The notes under the pieces are model-generated. The model was not told the DNA's origin and ran no database searches. It was given only the letters and a program-made list of their open reading frames with translations. Positions 1 through 12,925 of a stretch of DNA of 64,000 bases are shown one piece after another (position 1 is the stretch's first letter; each line of letters opens with the position of its first letter). Location: assembly GCA_032191485.1 (NCBI GenBank), contig JAVDOI010000003.1, positions 558,001-622,000 on the forward strand. Reading direction: 5' to 3'. The stretch is from Leptoclinus maculatus. Its lineage: Eukaryota; Chordata; Actinopteri; Perciformes; Stichaeidae. The position numbers and the translations under genes were made by a program.

Positions 1-96
1 CCATGCCTTTGTTTTGTTGAATAATAAATGCAAACTTTCCATCTAACCACCCATGTGTCTCGCATTTTGTCATGGCTCAAGAGCCGGGTCGTGACA
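1..96 (+). repeat. Possible 3' end of an LTR, cut by the window edge
   Basis: An AATAAA signal at 23-28 is followed by about 70 bases ending in GGGTCGTGACA at 96. This looks like the R-U5 end of a fish LTR: other LTRs in the window also end in a poly(A) signal plus a short tail closing in GACA. The 5' part lies outside the window, so neither a partner terminus nor a target duplication can be checked. Confidence 0.25.
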
Positions 97-2400
97 GAGA
101 AGAGTTTCCAGCTATGACTGTAGGGCCACCTCAACTCATCCTCTCTCAGCAAAAAGAGGCATTTCTGATCTAAAAATACAATATCAGGCTTGCTTTCCTG
201 CTGCTACTTCAGTATTTCACAAACTCAGGGATGAGCTAATCAAATTTAAAACCTAGGGACTAAATCTGATCCATTGCATATTATCCAGGATGGTCTCAAC
301 AGACACTTCAAATACTTTATGAACTGTCACTTCATTAAGTCAGTAATAATAGACATTTTGAGGCATTATGCATATATGTAAGTTGTTTGCATTGTATTTT
401 AAAATATATTGAAATAATTTGAATCCTAAAATGCACCAACTTAATGTGAATCATGGTTTATTCTAATCATCTAACTATAAAGCATGGAATGTCTGTCTGT
501 CTGTGTGTTCATCTGATCTATTTTACACTTGGTGGGTGTGTTGCTGGGGACCCCATGGAATGCTTCATTGAATCCGATGCAATTCCACATTCCACATTTA
601 TTTGTTCTTTAATTTGTCACTGTGAGTATTCCATACATCAACAATGACATGCCGGAAGAAATTAAAATACATTTTTTCTCTCCTCCTCTGCTGCTGCCCT
701 CTGCCCTGGTGTATGTCAGGGGAATGTATGTAGTCAGAGAGTAAGAGTTTGCTTGAGGAAAAGTCATAGATCATCAAAACTGAGCAGATTCATCTATTGA
801 GGAGCAGGACGTTGTTCACTATTTTAAATAAATTAACACTGTGGCCCAGAAAAATTGTATTTACATAAAATATAGAATATGGGTGAATTTAATTAGAGTG
901 ACGGATTAAAGTTGTCATGGATCCAAGTCGTTATAAGGCATCTGGTTCGACAGAGATGAGTTTTTAGGGGTTTAACCAATGTCTGGAGTGGGACTTAGTG
1001 AGTAGACTACCTCCCCATTTAGTAGTCTGGGTAGGTCTTCTTTGGAATGAGAATTTTTAGAGCCCCCACGTCTGAGCAGGTCAATTCACACAATAAACAC
1101 CATACAAGCTTTATATCTGCATGAAGTAATCGCAGATAAAATGTTAAATATGTAATCCTCAGATCACAGTAGAGCTAGAAAACCATTGGATGCACCTCTG
1201 TTGCACTTCTGCCATCGACAGGCTGTCAATCTCAAATCATACTCATTCTAACTGGAAGAGAAGGGGAGCTGATTCAAAGAAATTAATCTTTTCATGTTTT
1301 AATGGGGGGCCTGCCAGATGGAGCAAAAATGAACTAAAAATATCACCAGCCATTTTTACCTGCTCAATCTAAAAAAAGTAGTCAAATTCTGTGGGATCCA
1401 CCCCGTGTTGAACTAACCCAAAGTACCAGTATCAGACTAGCAATTTAGCAGCCAACATCTGCTTCCTATGGAAAATTACACAAGCTACTAACAATAAAAA
1501 AATGAAAAAACCTAGCGGCCAAGTTGATTTACAGCGGCTTACAGTTTTAAAATGTCATCTTATCCCTCGGACCCATGATCCAGGAAAATGGCATGGTGGT
1601 GATATGCAGACGCACATCGGTCACACCGTCTACAGTCTTGTGTCATGTTGCGAGACTCATAATTAAGGCCTTTACAAACCCAGGGCAAATAAAACAAATA
1701 ACACGAAAACCTTAAATATTTTCCTGTAAATATTTTTGCATCAAAACTATTCATACTGGCAATTTTTCAATAAAAGGTTTAAATTGATTTGCGCAGATAT
1801 AGAATCAACAGTTGGTATAGTGTGGTATAACCTAAGCTACTGAAAGTGCTTTCCATGGCTTTGTTTGACAAAGCTTTTCAGGGTGGAGTAACAAAATTGT
1901 AAAAAAAAAAAAAAGAATAATTAATTTTTTTTTATTTCTGGGCTAAAAAAGTGTTCTTACTCACCTTCAACCATACCAGCCTTTCCATTTCTGCTCTTCC
2001 CTCTGCATTTCGCCAACTGCTTTTTGAATATTTACGAGAAAGCAGATGAGATACTGGATGGTTGTGTTCATCTGCCACTCTAGTGATAGTTTATCCTTCC
2101 GATCATATCGAAGCTAAATGGCCATGAAACATGTTTGCCTGAGTAGGGCTTACTGATATTGTACTTTACTTTGCTATTTGGTACAGTACAGTGCTGTATA
2201 GAAAATGCATTATACTGTTATTTTAGTGTTCTACTGCAATGTGCATGAACAGTTAATTACCGTAACATTTATTACAGTACTGTAGAATGTATATTTACAG
2301 TATGACACTGCTAGAAGCTAATGATTTAAAAATGTTACATTTCAAAATAAAACCCCTGAAAATTGCTAGCATAGAAACGACTCAAACAAGAGATGGCCTT
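97..2400. other. Intergenic, no gene seen
   Basis: AT-rich sequence with only short random open frames. There is an A-run near 1900. I see no splice-flanked open frames, LTR termini or recognisable repeat cores here. Confidence 0.5.
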
Positions 2401-2669
2401 ACATGAAAAAGCTTTTATTAAAGTCAATGCAGTGTCAAACACATTCAATAACTGACAATTTTACAGTGATCACATTTTTGCAAAATACAAATAATAAAAG
2501 CACCATATAAAATGGCATTCATTAAAGCAAATTAGGGCAAAAAACATTGTCAGTAATTACATTATTGTACAATACAATCAGACCAGAATACTGAATCATG
2601 TTAAACAGATTCTCAACAATCTATATACAACTCTTATAGTATACTAATGTACCCAGCCTTCAGTATCAC

Positions 2670-2675
2670 TTTATT
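2670..2675 (-). terminator. Poly(A) signal of the minus-strand small gene
   Basis: AATAAA on the minus strand lies about 185 bases downstream of the stop codon at 2860-2862. A second AATAAA on the same strand at about 2414-2419 could give a longer 3' UTR. Confidence 0.45.
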
Positions 2676-2859
2676 TAGTTATGGTCATTAGTGCAATAGA
2701 AAGCGAGTAAAAGAACAAATCAGGAACTGCACGTTTGAGACAACTCGATAGAACTGAACAGAACACAATTTTGAAACTTGTTACCTTAAAAGGAAAAAAG
2801 AACACCAGGATGCAGTGTGGGCTCTCTCTCCTTCCTCATATGTGGAGATGTGCTGTGGA

Positions 2860-4833
2860 CTACATAAAGCCCCACTCAAAGTCCAGGAGGTTTTTCATGA
2901 GGGTGGCCTTCTTCTGGACCAGCTTCCCTGTCTTTCTGGACACCACCTTCCCCTGGTTGGCCTTTGTCCTCCTTTCCGGGTTGAGACCAATGAAGCACCT
3001 AAATAACAGAGAAAGCATATATATATTAGTTGTGGTATGTAAAGAGGATTTGCAATTAATACTGAACCCCATTGGAATAAACAAATACTAATTCTAAGTT
3101 GTTTTCATTATAATGACCTCTGTGTCTACTAATAATGAGAGAATAATCTTATTTTCATCTAACATATGTGTGAATATTTCATACAAGTAAAAAATGTGAA
3201 CATACAAGGTCTGATTTTTGTTCTACACGTTCTCACATCAAGGCTACAAGCTCAATCATTTAGCAACATATTAACCTTCAGAAAAGTATACAAACAATAT
3301 TCCGCGAGTGCGCCATATATGACGCACATGTAGTACAAATCACGTTTGCTAAATGAATAAAATCATATTTTATGACATATCATATACCTACATAACGATG
3401 AGATTCTGGCCGAAAAAAACATAGAATCATTTTACTCACTCAAAAAACAGTTATACACGAAGTAATTAAATATACCTGAAGTACTATTACAGTTTTACGT
3501 ATTTTTTCGCACTTCGTTTTCAGATACCAAGACAAAACTAACTGCGATCATGGCCGACCCGTAGATCAGAAAGCACGAGGACTCGACAGCGAATCCACTC
3601 GTATCTTTCATATTCCTCTCCTTGAAACCATATAAAACTTATAGCAAGAAAACCGACAAACAACGGCTCAACAACAGCTCCGCAAAATGTAAACGCTTCG
3701 TACCTTGAGATGATTTTCTTGAAGAAAAACGCTGGAAACTGCCGGTAATCCATTTCAAACGTGTTCGGACATGTCCTCTCGTCTGTGTGTGTGTGTCTCT
3801 GTGTGTTTCAGTGTGTTTGTGACGAAATGGCGGACTTTTACAATGCATGTATGACGAGATGGTCCGCCTTTTACTGTTGAGCCAATGATTTTACTCTCGG
3901 GGGGGCTCGGCGCGCCTTTGGCTTTTTAGTGGCTAGAAAGTCAGTGAGTCATCTCAAGGAACTTCCTGGTGCATTCGTTTCATTCTCCCGGTTCGAAAAA
4001 GTGGTCACATGACGAAAATCTGCCAATCACAGGCCTTAGGAAGAGCCACATACACACACACACAGAGACGAGAAAATTCCATGAAGGAGAATTATGAGAG
4101 CGTCAAAATGGCTCACAATGGCTCAAAATGGCTCAAAATGATGCCAAACTGCTGTATGATGATGTCATTGAACAATATTAGTGATAAACAAGTGAAATAT
4201 ATAGTTATATAGTATATCAAATTAAAATAGAACAGCTGCAACAGCTGGTTCCAAAATGAGAATTTTGGCTTGACCTCGCTTGATCTCGCATGATTTCTCC
4301 GTACTGAAGCCTTATAACGTGGGCCTGCTTCACTCAATCGAAGTAAAATCTGTTTTGTGGAGACTTCAAACATGTTGTGCTATGATTGTTGAGTATTTTA
4401 GGCTTCAATCTGCATTATTTCAAATAAATAAATCAATATCAATCAGGCGAACCTGAAATTTGTTTTCCATTTGAGCTGTGTTCCATCTTCATTTGGTATT
4501 AACCAGTAACATATACACAATATGTACACCTCTCATCAAAGCTCACCCACTTGAGTGTTATTAATAAATTGAAATTATTCAAATAGACCTTGTAGTTAGA
4601 GAGTAAGGCCCCTTTGAGTATGGGTATAGTATTTTCGAGCAGAAGCCAAAAGGGGGCTGTGGGTTAAAAGGAAGACTGCAGAAGGTTTACCTTTGAACAA
4701 ACTCCAATGTCCTGGCAGCTTCCTCTTGGTATTGCAAGTTGAACACAGAGTAGCTGGCGAAAACTGCAGCAAGCCCTGTGATGAAGCTTGGTTGGATGCC
4801 TTCACAGACGACGTGGCTTTCAATGCTTATCAT
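2860..4833 (-). CDS. Small spliced host-type gene, 93 aa, two coding exons
   Basis: Two exons on the minus strand join in frame. Coding exon A runs from an ATG at 4833 down to 4691, with an acceptor AG at 4851-4850 behind a pyrimidine-rich stretch and a donor AAAG|GTAAAC. Coding exon B runs from 2998 to a TAG at 2862-2860, with acceptor TTATTTAG. The joined frame is 282 nt. The protein has a hydrophobic N-terminal half (…FITGLAAVFASY…), then a basic tail with NPERRTKANQGKVVSRKTGK and a closing LLDFEWGFM. It recalls the C-terminal end of a multi-copy teleost protein family that I cannot name, and whose members are normally much longer, so this may be a truncated paralogue or a decayed copy. 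A non-coding first exon probably ends at 5180, and a poly(A) signal follows at 2670. Exon joining is inferred from splice signals and phase only; no function is known. Confidence 0.5.
3704..3753 (-). other. Alternative first coding exon of the small minus-strand gene
   Basis: An ATG at 3753 opens 16 codons (MDYRQFPAFFFKKIIS), followed by a donor CTCAAG|GTACGA at 3704/3703. It ends in the same phase (AG|G) as exon A, so it would splice in frame to exon B at 2998. A CpG-bearing stretch with AscI-like GGCGCGCC lies just upstream at 3890-3920 and could be a second promoter. This is inference from signals only. Confidence 0.35.
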
Positions 4834-5179
4834 CCAGCGTCACCAGCAACTAATGCAGACAAGAATTATAGTTAATGTTCAGAAACCATATCAAATATAT
4901 ATATTCACTCAGCTTGTTGATTCAATTGCTGAGAAATTCGATCGGGTGTCTATGAAAATTAAATAACTCTCGCTGGTAACGCGGTTCGACAGAAAAATAA
5001 CGATATCAAATGTTGTCAATCAAGAGAGTAACGTTAAGCTATGCTAGCTAAAGGTAGCTCGACACGTTAGCATGCATGCTAACAACAAGTCACGTTATCG
5101 GCAAAAAATCAATACAATACAATGTAAATTCAACACAAAATGACTGAACACGGTCATGCTAACTTTGATAACATCTTAC

Positions 5180-5337
5180 CTTGTTCAGTGAGCCCCAGGG
5201 GCAGGATGGACTACGTGTCCGCTGCGGTGTTCGTAGGTGAAGCAGCAGGTGGTGCTCGGTCCACTTCGGTGCTTCGGTCGGAGTCCGTTGAAAATTGTCT
5301 TCTCAAATTCCCTCTTATTATTATTCTTCCATCCTGA
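5180..5337 (-). other. Probable non-coding first exon with strong donor
   Basis: The minus strand reads AACAAG|GTAAGATG at 5180/5179, a near-consensus splice donor. The 150 bases upstream are richer in CpG than the surroundings, as expected for a promoter-proximal 5' UTR exon. It would splice to the acceptor at 4850 across a 330-bp intron. The transcription start was not identified; the outer limit is approximate. Confidence 0.35.
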
Positions 5338-5339
5338 AT

Positions 5340-6560
5340 AAAATCACCGATCTATGATATCTAAAGCTTTCTGTTCATTTTCTTTAGGTTGACTATGTGC
5401 AGTAGATACTTGATGCAATGTGATTTTGAAGAGTAATGGGCGGGCTTAGTCAACTGAAAAAGGAAAAAATACTGTAGTATACTGCCAGGTTGGACAGTAG
5501 CTGCTGTTAATATTTTTTTTCTTCCAAAGCCTCAACTTTTGCTGGATTTAACTGTATTCAACTGTATTTACGAAAGAACAGTACATTGCTGTTGAGAATT
5601 TCTTGTATTTTTACAGCAATTTGTTAAAGTGTGTTTCAGTACCCGGGACAGCACCACACTTCAACTCATACATCCTCTATACACAACAAACAACAATATC
5701 CATCTGAGAATAACTTATAACGATTAATGTCTATCCATAATGGTTAGACATTAATGGGATTCATTTTCCTTGTTTCATGTTTTTTTGGGGGGAATAATGC
5801 ATATATAATAATTAAGAAAACAACAACACTGCATTTGAATACTGATTTGAACATCAATTACCATGGCAACAATCAAAGCTTTGAAGCATTCGTTCAGCCT
5901 CATCAAATATGGAACATTCTTAGTTCCAAGACACAGATTAAGCTAACAGCTGCTATAGGGCCATCATATTGACTATTGAGGTCGGGTCACTTTTGAACAC
6001 TTTTGTCATCTTGTGTTGGTGTCAAAGTGGATGTTGAGCAGAGTTGTTGAACCCTACACATAAAGTAAGTCCCTATCCAAAAGAAAAGGCTTGTGCTGCT
6101 TAAGTGCTGTACGTTAAAATAGATCATTGACCATTAGTTGTTAGAGGGCAAGGACTATGATTAGAACATAAGTCAAAAATGACACAATTGAAGGAAGTGG
6201 TGGCAGTTTGAAGCAACATTTCATGTGCTTAAATAAGTTGATCATCAGTTCATCAGAAATAAATTGTGACAAATTCTATTTTTGTTTGAATGATCTTCTC
6301 AGAGGTCAGGGAGAATGAGCGTTGCTGTTGTGGAGTTCAGTGTGTTCAGAAGATGTTGCAGCAACTCTATGTTTAGAGCACACAGTGTTTTATTCTCAGC
6401 CTTCAACTGCTGCTCCAATCTTCTCCTGCTCCTCCAGCCTAAAACAGATGGGAATGTGTCATGAATAGCTGACATTAAAAGTATTCAGTGAAATGAATTA
6501 GGTGAAGTTACAAATGGTAGTCATATGTATGTTGACAAAGTTATTGGTCACTGTAAACGT
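5340..6560. other. Intergenic, no gene seen
   Basis: AT-rich sequence without convincing open frames, splice pairs or recognisable element termini. Confidence 0.45.
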
Positions 6561-6562
6561 TC

Positions 6563-7135
6563 TGTTATGTTCAGAATTTCACAACAAAAGGAAAAGCCCC
6601 CCTCCCTGCTCCTTCGTCCGTCAGCAAAATAAGCCCGAATCAGCTGGTTCAAGTTAAAATCAAAAGGTATTTAATATCTAACAAAAGCAAATGCAGTTAC
6701 AAACGGAATCACACTATGAATTACAAAACAAATATATATATTCCATGGAATTGAGATCTAATCCGTACCACCCGACAGAGTGGTGTATCTGCCCGATGGT
6801 CTGGAGAAGATCTGCCCATCTCCGGGGAGTCAAAGTCTTTTGTTCCAGAAGAGTCTCTGAAATGTCTCATATTTCACATTCTTCACCACATCGATCAGCT
6901 CAGGGATTGGCTGAAACCTGATTTGCGCTTGCTGCTCTGTGCCCTGTTGGTCTGTGGTCAGACACTGATGCAGCCGTTTCTCCCCCCTCTTGAACTTCTG
7001 CCTCCGTTCCTGTCCCAGCAACATTTATTACCTTTCATGGTGGTGTCAAGAGACGTCTGGTTTCTTTCACAGTGCACAATACATTCAGTGACTTTTCTCT
7101 TTGTTTAAAACTTCTACAAGTAAATATATTGTGAC
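6563..7135 (+). repeat. LTR-like repeat, also present inverted inside the ERV at 58.7-60.0 kb
   Basis: The segment opens TGTTATGTTCAGAA and closes TATTGTGACA, i.e. TG…CA ends. About 350 bases of it (6570-6930) match the reverse complement of about 58930-59330, including a shared core around AACCGAATCA/TGATTCGG, AGCTGATTCGG and the GATCAGCT…GATTGGCTGAA stretch. The right end also resembles 15790-15900 and (inverted) 18975-19063. No clear target duplication was found, so the LTR reading is tentative. Confidence 0.4.
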
Positions 7136-7139
7136 ACAT

Positions 7140-9000
7140 AATATCCAGCACTAGGAGCGCTTTTAAACATAGATTTCTCACATATCTCTCCATTCTGGCT
7201 CCAACACAACTACATTATGTTTGACAAAATGCATTCTGAAGTACATTCAAAGCTAAAAAAAAACTACAAAAGAAGTTTTCATCTTGGTATCTGACTTTGA
7301 ATTAGTTTAATTATTGGTTATCTGATTAAAATGTGTATTAGTTTTAGTTAAATTTTTTTGATCTGATTTTAGTTTTTGTACTTTTTTAACATTTCTATCA
7401 TATTGTTGTCATGCATTATTGATGTTCGTGTCCTCTAGGAATTTTGAGGTAGCTGTCGCCATCTTATCTACTGTAACCATGGTTACATGTGTTGTTCTCA
7501 CCAATAGCAAGTTTATTGCTCTCGTTTTAGACTTTGATATGATAGGCTCTTAGAGAACCTGTCCAAATCTGGTTGGTTTAACTTCAGTGAACGCCCATAG
7601 TCAGCTGAAGTCGAAGAGGGAGAGATACAGAGAGATCTGTGAATGATGAGAGTGTAAAGAGTCTTCCCGACAAAAGAAAACTGCATTTGTCTTTTTCCAA
7701 ACTCTGGCTATGCTGGTCTACCAGCTACTAAGCACCAGACTAGTACAGACCAGCATTGAAATCATCAAGTCAGCAGGATTCATTCTCTGGGAGCCATGAA
7801 CGTCTGTAAGAAATGTCATGGCAATTCATCCAATAGTTGCTGAGATATTTTAGTCCGGAAAAAGCGTTGGACCCCAGTAGGCTATCTGAATTTAATTCCT
7901 GTAAGTAACCAGTATAATTTTTTATTTCTCATGTTTATAAAGAATCAAATTTCATGAAACTGGTTCAAAATGAGCGAGTATAAAATAAAGCAGGTGTGAT
8001 TGTGTTGTAAGTGACCCATCAGAAGAGGGACAGTGCCTACCGTGATGTCCAGCCAAAATATATATATACCCTATTAATGAATAACTAGGTAATGAATACT
8101 TCATAATATCTGTGAATCGACTTGCTGATCACTTTCTGATTAACTCTCATTATCTAGTCATTTAAACACTAGTAACCTTGTTGTAAAGTGGGATTAAGAA
8201 ACAGTTTTGTTGAAGATGAGACTCACAGAGAGGTGAAGAGCCAGACTCACTATGTCACTTCAGTGAGCCGCCGCAGCAGTGCTATTAAAATCTTGTTAAA
8301 ATTAATAAATCAACATTACAACCTTCCAAACATTGTCCTTCGGTTTGTAAAACACAGTTCATCTCCCGCAGTCGAGTCAATATTTAAATGCACGAGTGCT
8401 CTGAGGAGAGATATTCATAGGATGTGCCAAGCTGGATACAATTACCACTTCTGTTATTAAAACTGTGCATGAAAAGAGAAGAAATACATCCTTCTGATTA
8501 CATTCAGGTGTCAGAGTGATTTTTAGGCGCAGCATGTGCTCTTTCTTTGCACTTGGAAACCAATTAAGACCCTTCAAGAAATTTCAGTTTCAACAGTCAG
8601 GGAGACATGAGGAATAATCTGACATCAGTTTTGGATGCTTTTAGAGTTTTTGCAGCTCTGTGGATTCCCTTCAGGGCAGCACTGGCTCACACCAGTAAAC
8701 AGACATCAACTGGCGGAGACGTAAAACTTGATTGAAATCAATAATCCACCACAGTGAACTTTTTTCTGACAGAAGGTACATTGTCTTTTTTTGTGGTTCT
8801 TCAGACAGTTGTGTTGAAAACTCCCCTTGTTGTTGTGTTCAGGGATGCTCTGAAATCTGACATTTGAGGATTGGTTACCAAGAAGCTTTCAATTGATCAG
8901 CTAAGCTGTCAGAAAAAAACTCAAATGCCAAATAGAGGAAAATAAATAATAACCAACTGTGAACATACAGTGTGAATGTAGGCACTCAACATCCGAAGAA
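7140..9000. other. Intergenic, no gene seen
   Basis: AT-rich sequence. No supported gene or element boundaries were found. Confidence 0.4.
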
Positions 9001-10217
9001 CTGACCCTTTGCTAAGTCCCGCCCTCAAACACAGACCGGCTAATCATAGTGCAGCTTGGGCCAGTTCTGACCAGGTTACGACAATTTACCAGCTCTGCTC
9101 CATAGATTGCTCATTTAATGGTTTCAGATTTTATTCATTTTTATTTCATGCTGGACCTGTGTATTTTGAGCGAGTCATGGTTACCCATTGTGTTATAGTA
9201 AAATCATAATAAAAAACTAACTTTTAAAACATAATTTTAACCATTTTCATTGTTTTACTTTGTTATTGTCATAAATAGTAGTTTTTTGCATTAAAACACA
9301 CAATTCAAATGATTAGAAAATTTGATATTTAAATTTAAATATTTGCTTTGATTAAAAAGAAATGCTTGACATTATTAGTTCATGTATTAGGTCATAATTC
9401 ATCTCTAATATCTATTTTATATTGCTGTGACACATCTCCTTCAAACTACTGTATTTACTCTAGTTTTACACCCAAAACTACATTTTACAAGATTACATTT
9501 GAACACATAATGGTAGCGTTATATTGACCTTCAAATACTGCGTACTGAGTAGAGCTTGAACGCATCATAAAGCAAGCTGTTTAGCTCTGTGCTGTTGGCA
9601 GATGAGCAGGTCTCTGAGCAGCATGAATATGAATGAATTATAATATACTAAGTGTCTGATTAAGTTAGTTGTTCAAAAAGTATTTATGGTTGTTCTTCCT
9701 TGGCTTTTTTAGGGGGCACTGTTGGGGCAAACTGTAAGCTTTGTCTTCTTCATTTGCACTGAAGGACTTCCATTTTGAGACAAGTATGTGTGTGGCTGAG
9801 ACGTTACCGTTTGTGCTGCTGTGTGCAATGTAAAACTATCATTCGGCAGTGTAAATATGACCGTCAAAAAATCGTGATTATGTTGAAAACCATCCTTTTC
9901 TCGATCAGCTGCCAATCAATCGGTGCATCTCTTATATTACTGTTAACCCGTGTATACTGTTTACACGGGTAAGGCTTCAGCTACATTAACCTTTTTAATC
10001 TGTGTTCTCTACTGAATCAGTTTGACATCCTGGTTGTATCCTTCAAAGACAAATTATGGCCCTTTCCGTCTTCTTCTATCTGAAATCACTTTTTTGTTTT
10101 TCCAAAAATTAGATTTTTCTATAGAGTACTGTTAGTGACAGTGTGGGCTCCATGACAACGTAGGTCTTACAGCTTGATGGAGTAGCAGCTGGGGGCAGGG
10201 CTTAGCAAAAGGGTCAT
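9001..10217. repeat. Possible 1.2-kb DNA element bounded by inverted ends
   Basis: The left edge at 9001-9026 (CTGACCCTTTGCTAAGTCC…) is matched in inverted form at 10191-10217, with one indel and a few mismatches. The interior has no recognisable transposase. The repeat is short and no target duplication is evident, so this may be two separate fragments of one repeat family. Confidence 0.3.
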
Positions 10218-10818
10218 TAGAGCAGAAAGATAATTAAGGGGCCGTCCAGAGTTTTCAACATTTTCACGGTCGTACAAAGCGTACGACGGGGGGGGGGGGG
10301 GTCAGTCATGTACGACTTTAAAGTTTCGTAAAATGTCGATATTTTTCGGTGAATGGAACTTTAATTTTTTTTTTATAATTAAAGATCTCGGACTCAAGCG
10401 AACAGCGCCGCGTTTTAGCGCCAACACCATATCCCAACACGTCCGTGTTCAAACCCCTCTAGTCTGGGCCTGGTTGGTCGGACTGCGTAGCCTCCCCTCT
10501 ACCCCGTCAATACAAGTTGTTCACGGGGTGTTCCCTGTTCACCAAGACGGTCCGGTGCAGCGCCTGCTTCACTGCTGCAACCGCACCGATCCGCCTGCCG
10601 ATCTCCCGCTCCATCTTACCCTCTTATACTTATACTTGAACTCCTTCGCTTGCGGTAGGCACTCCGTCCCCACCTGGAGGGAGCAATCTACCGGTTTCCA
10701 GCAGAACACTATGGCCTCAGATTTGGAGGTGCTAACTCTCATCCCCGCTGCTTCACACTCGGCTGCAAACCACCCCAGTTGCTGGAGGTCACAATCCGAG
10801 GAGGCCAACAGGACCACA

Positions 10819-11469
10819 TCATCTGCAAACAGCAGAGAGGCGATCCCGAGACCCCCGGCTGTGCCTAGATATCCTGTCCATGAAAGTCACGAACAGGACC
10901 GGTGACAAAGGGCAGCCCTGGTGGAGACCAACACCCACCGGGAACGTGTCTGACTTATTGGCGAGGATGCAGACACAGCTCCTACTGCAGTCGTACAGAG
11001 ACCTGATAGCCCATTGTAACGGGTCCGGCACCCCATAATCCCGCAGCACCCCCCACAAGAACCCCAGAGGGACCCGGTCGAAAGCCTTCTCCAAGTCCAC
11101 AAAGCACATATAGACTGGTTGGGCAAACTCCCAGAACCCCTCCAGTAGTCTTGCGAGGGTAAAGAGCTGGTCCACTGTTCCACGGCCAGGACGGAATCCG
11201 CACTGCTCCTCTTTAATCCGAGGTTCGACAAACGGTCGGAGCCTCCTTTCCAGCACCCTGGCATAAGCCTTCCCCGGGAGGCCGAGTAGTGTGATACCTC
11301 GGTAATTCGAGCACACTCTCCGGTCCCCCTTTTTGAAGATGGGAACCACCACCCTGGTCTGCCAGTCTATGGGCACTGATCCTGACCCCCGACATTGAAG
11401 AGGCGTGTCAGCCAAGACAGCCCAACAGTGTCCAGCGGATCTCATCCACCCCCGGCGCCTTGCCACCAA
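10819..11469 (-). pseudogene. Reverse transcriptase fragment of the Rex3-like LINE
   Basis: This is the longest surviving frame of the LINE (216 aa). It holds RT motifs 0-A (the YRGITLL block, then the DLEKAFDRVP motif A with its catalytic Asp) and B (QGCPLSP). The frame is lost just before the FADD box (motif C), which lies across the frameshift towards 10817. It is a polymerase of a copy-and-paste element that acts on its own RNA at a nicked chromosomal target. Here it is a fragment only. Confidence 0.75.
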
Positions 11470-11576
11470 GGAGCTTTTTGACTACCTTAGCAGGGATATG
11501 GGTGAGCCCCCCCCCCCCCAATTCTTCAGGCGCTGCCTCCTCTCCGGAGGACATGTTGGTCGGGTTTAGGAGTTCC

Positions 11577-12212
11577 TCAAACTGCTCTTTCAGCAGTCCC
11601 GCCCCCCCCCCCCCCGCTGAGAACTGCCTGGGGTAGGCCCTGCTTTCCCTTCCTGAGCTGTTGGATGGTTTGCCAGAACCTCCTTGAGGCCAACCGAAAG
11701 TCCTTCTCCATGGCCTCCCCGAACTCCTCCCATGCCTGAGTTTTAGCATCCGCGACCAGTGCAGCTGCAGCCCTTCTGGCCTGCCGGTACCTCTCAGCTG
11801 CTTCAGGAGACCCCTGAGCCAACCAGGCCCTGAAGGCCTCCTTCTTCAGCTTGACGGCTTCCCTCACCTCCGGTGTCCACCACCGGGTTCTCGGGTTGCC
11901 GCCACGACAGGCACCGATGGCATTTTGGCCACAGCTCCTAGCGGCCGTGTCCACAATAAAGGCTTTGAACATGGTCCATTCAGATTCCATGTCCCCAACC
12001 TCCCTCGGGATGTGTGAGAAGTTCTTCCGGAGGTGGGAGTTAAAGACTTCCCGGACAGGGTCCTCCACCAGACGTTCCCAGTTCACCCTCACTATACGTT
12101 TGGGCTTGCCGGGTCTTTCCAGCTGGTTCCCCCGCCATCTGATCCAACTCACCACCAGGTGGTGATCAGTTGACAGCTCTGCTCCTCTCTTCACCCGAGT
12201 GTCCTCGGACAT
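11577..12212 (-). pseudogene. LINE linker region between endonuclease and RT
   Basis: A 211-residue open stretch of the same LINE begins shortly after the endonuclease STDHHLVV motif (Ser-Thr-Asp-His-His, the catalytic end of AP endonucleases). It continues through a long helical, Arg/Ala-rich linker to a poly-Gly run caused by a C-homopolymer at about 11604-11617, where the frame collapses. It matches the usual EN-to-RT spacer of RTE-type elements. Confidence 0.65.
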
Positions 12213-12925
12213 ACGGCCGCAGATCAGATGATACGATTACAAAGTCGATCATAGATCTCCGGCCTAAGGTGTTCTGGTACCAGGTACACTTATGAGCCAC
12301 CTTATGTTCGAACATGGTGTTCGTTATGACCAAACTGTGGAGGCGACCCTCTCATTCTCCGGGGAGAACTCCAACACAGCGGCGCTCAGCCGGGGGCTCG
12401 TGAGTATCCCCACTCCCGCCTGGCGCTTCTCACCTTGGGCAACTCCAGAAAAGGACAAAGTCCAACCACTCTCCAGGAGCTTGGTTGTGTGTGGACAACT
12501 ATATCTAGCTAGTATCGCTCCACCTTATTTAGGAGTCAGGACTGTCCCTGACAAATAAATAAGGACATTTAAGAGAAGCACATCAGTTCATCTGTACACC
12601 CCGAGGCACATACACTTTCTGATAATTTACCTTCTGTGTCATTATGATCTAAATCTCTTAGCCCCTCACATGATAATATTCACATTAGCTTAAGAGCTCT
12701 ATTATACTACACAGAAGAAGAAAAAAAAGTGAAACACTTTCTCAAATACTGTTCTCTATCTCTTACCTCTTCTCTATTTGTAATCTTGCATTTTCCAGCG
12801 AAATATTGAAAATAGTAATAGTTCTAGGAGGAATTATTTCAGAAATGATGGTACATTACCTTTAGCATTTGTAAATGTTACTCTAAGAAGAGACCATAGC
12901 AGTGGCCAAATTAGTATTTGATGCC

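Larger units (their letters stand above)
10500..12558 (-). mobile_element. Decayed Rex3/RTE-like LINE (endonuclease and reverse transcriptase remnants)
   Basis: On the minus strand this stretch reads, in broken frames, the end of an AP-endonuclease domain (about 12558-12300), a linker rich in charged helices (12212-11577), the reverse transcriptase palm (11469-10819) and the downstream connection region (10817-10500). Diagnostic strings are FKKGDRRVCSNYRGITLL, CGFRPGRGTVDQL, FVDLEKAFDRVP and GLHQGCPLSPVLF. The same nucleotide motifs are familiar from the fish Rex3 family. The 5' end is truncated before the endonuclease start, and frameshifts plus C- and G-runs break the ORF, so it is dead. 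The 3' tail was not found. Confidence 0.8.

Noticed and set aside
10285..10300. G-homopolymer as a regulatory G-quadruplex
   Set aside because: A plain homopolymer run next to repeat debris; no supporting context.
12292..12558. 88-aa plus-strand frame
   Set aside because: It is the shadow of the LINE endonuclease on the minus strand.
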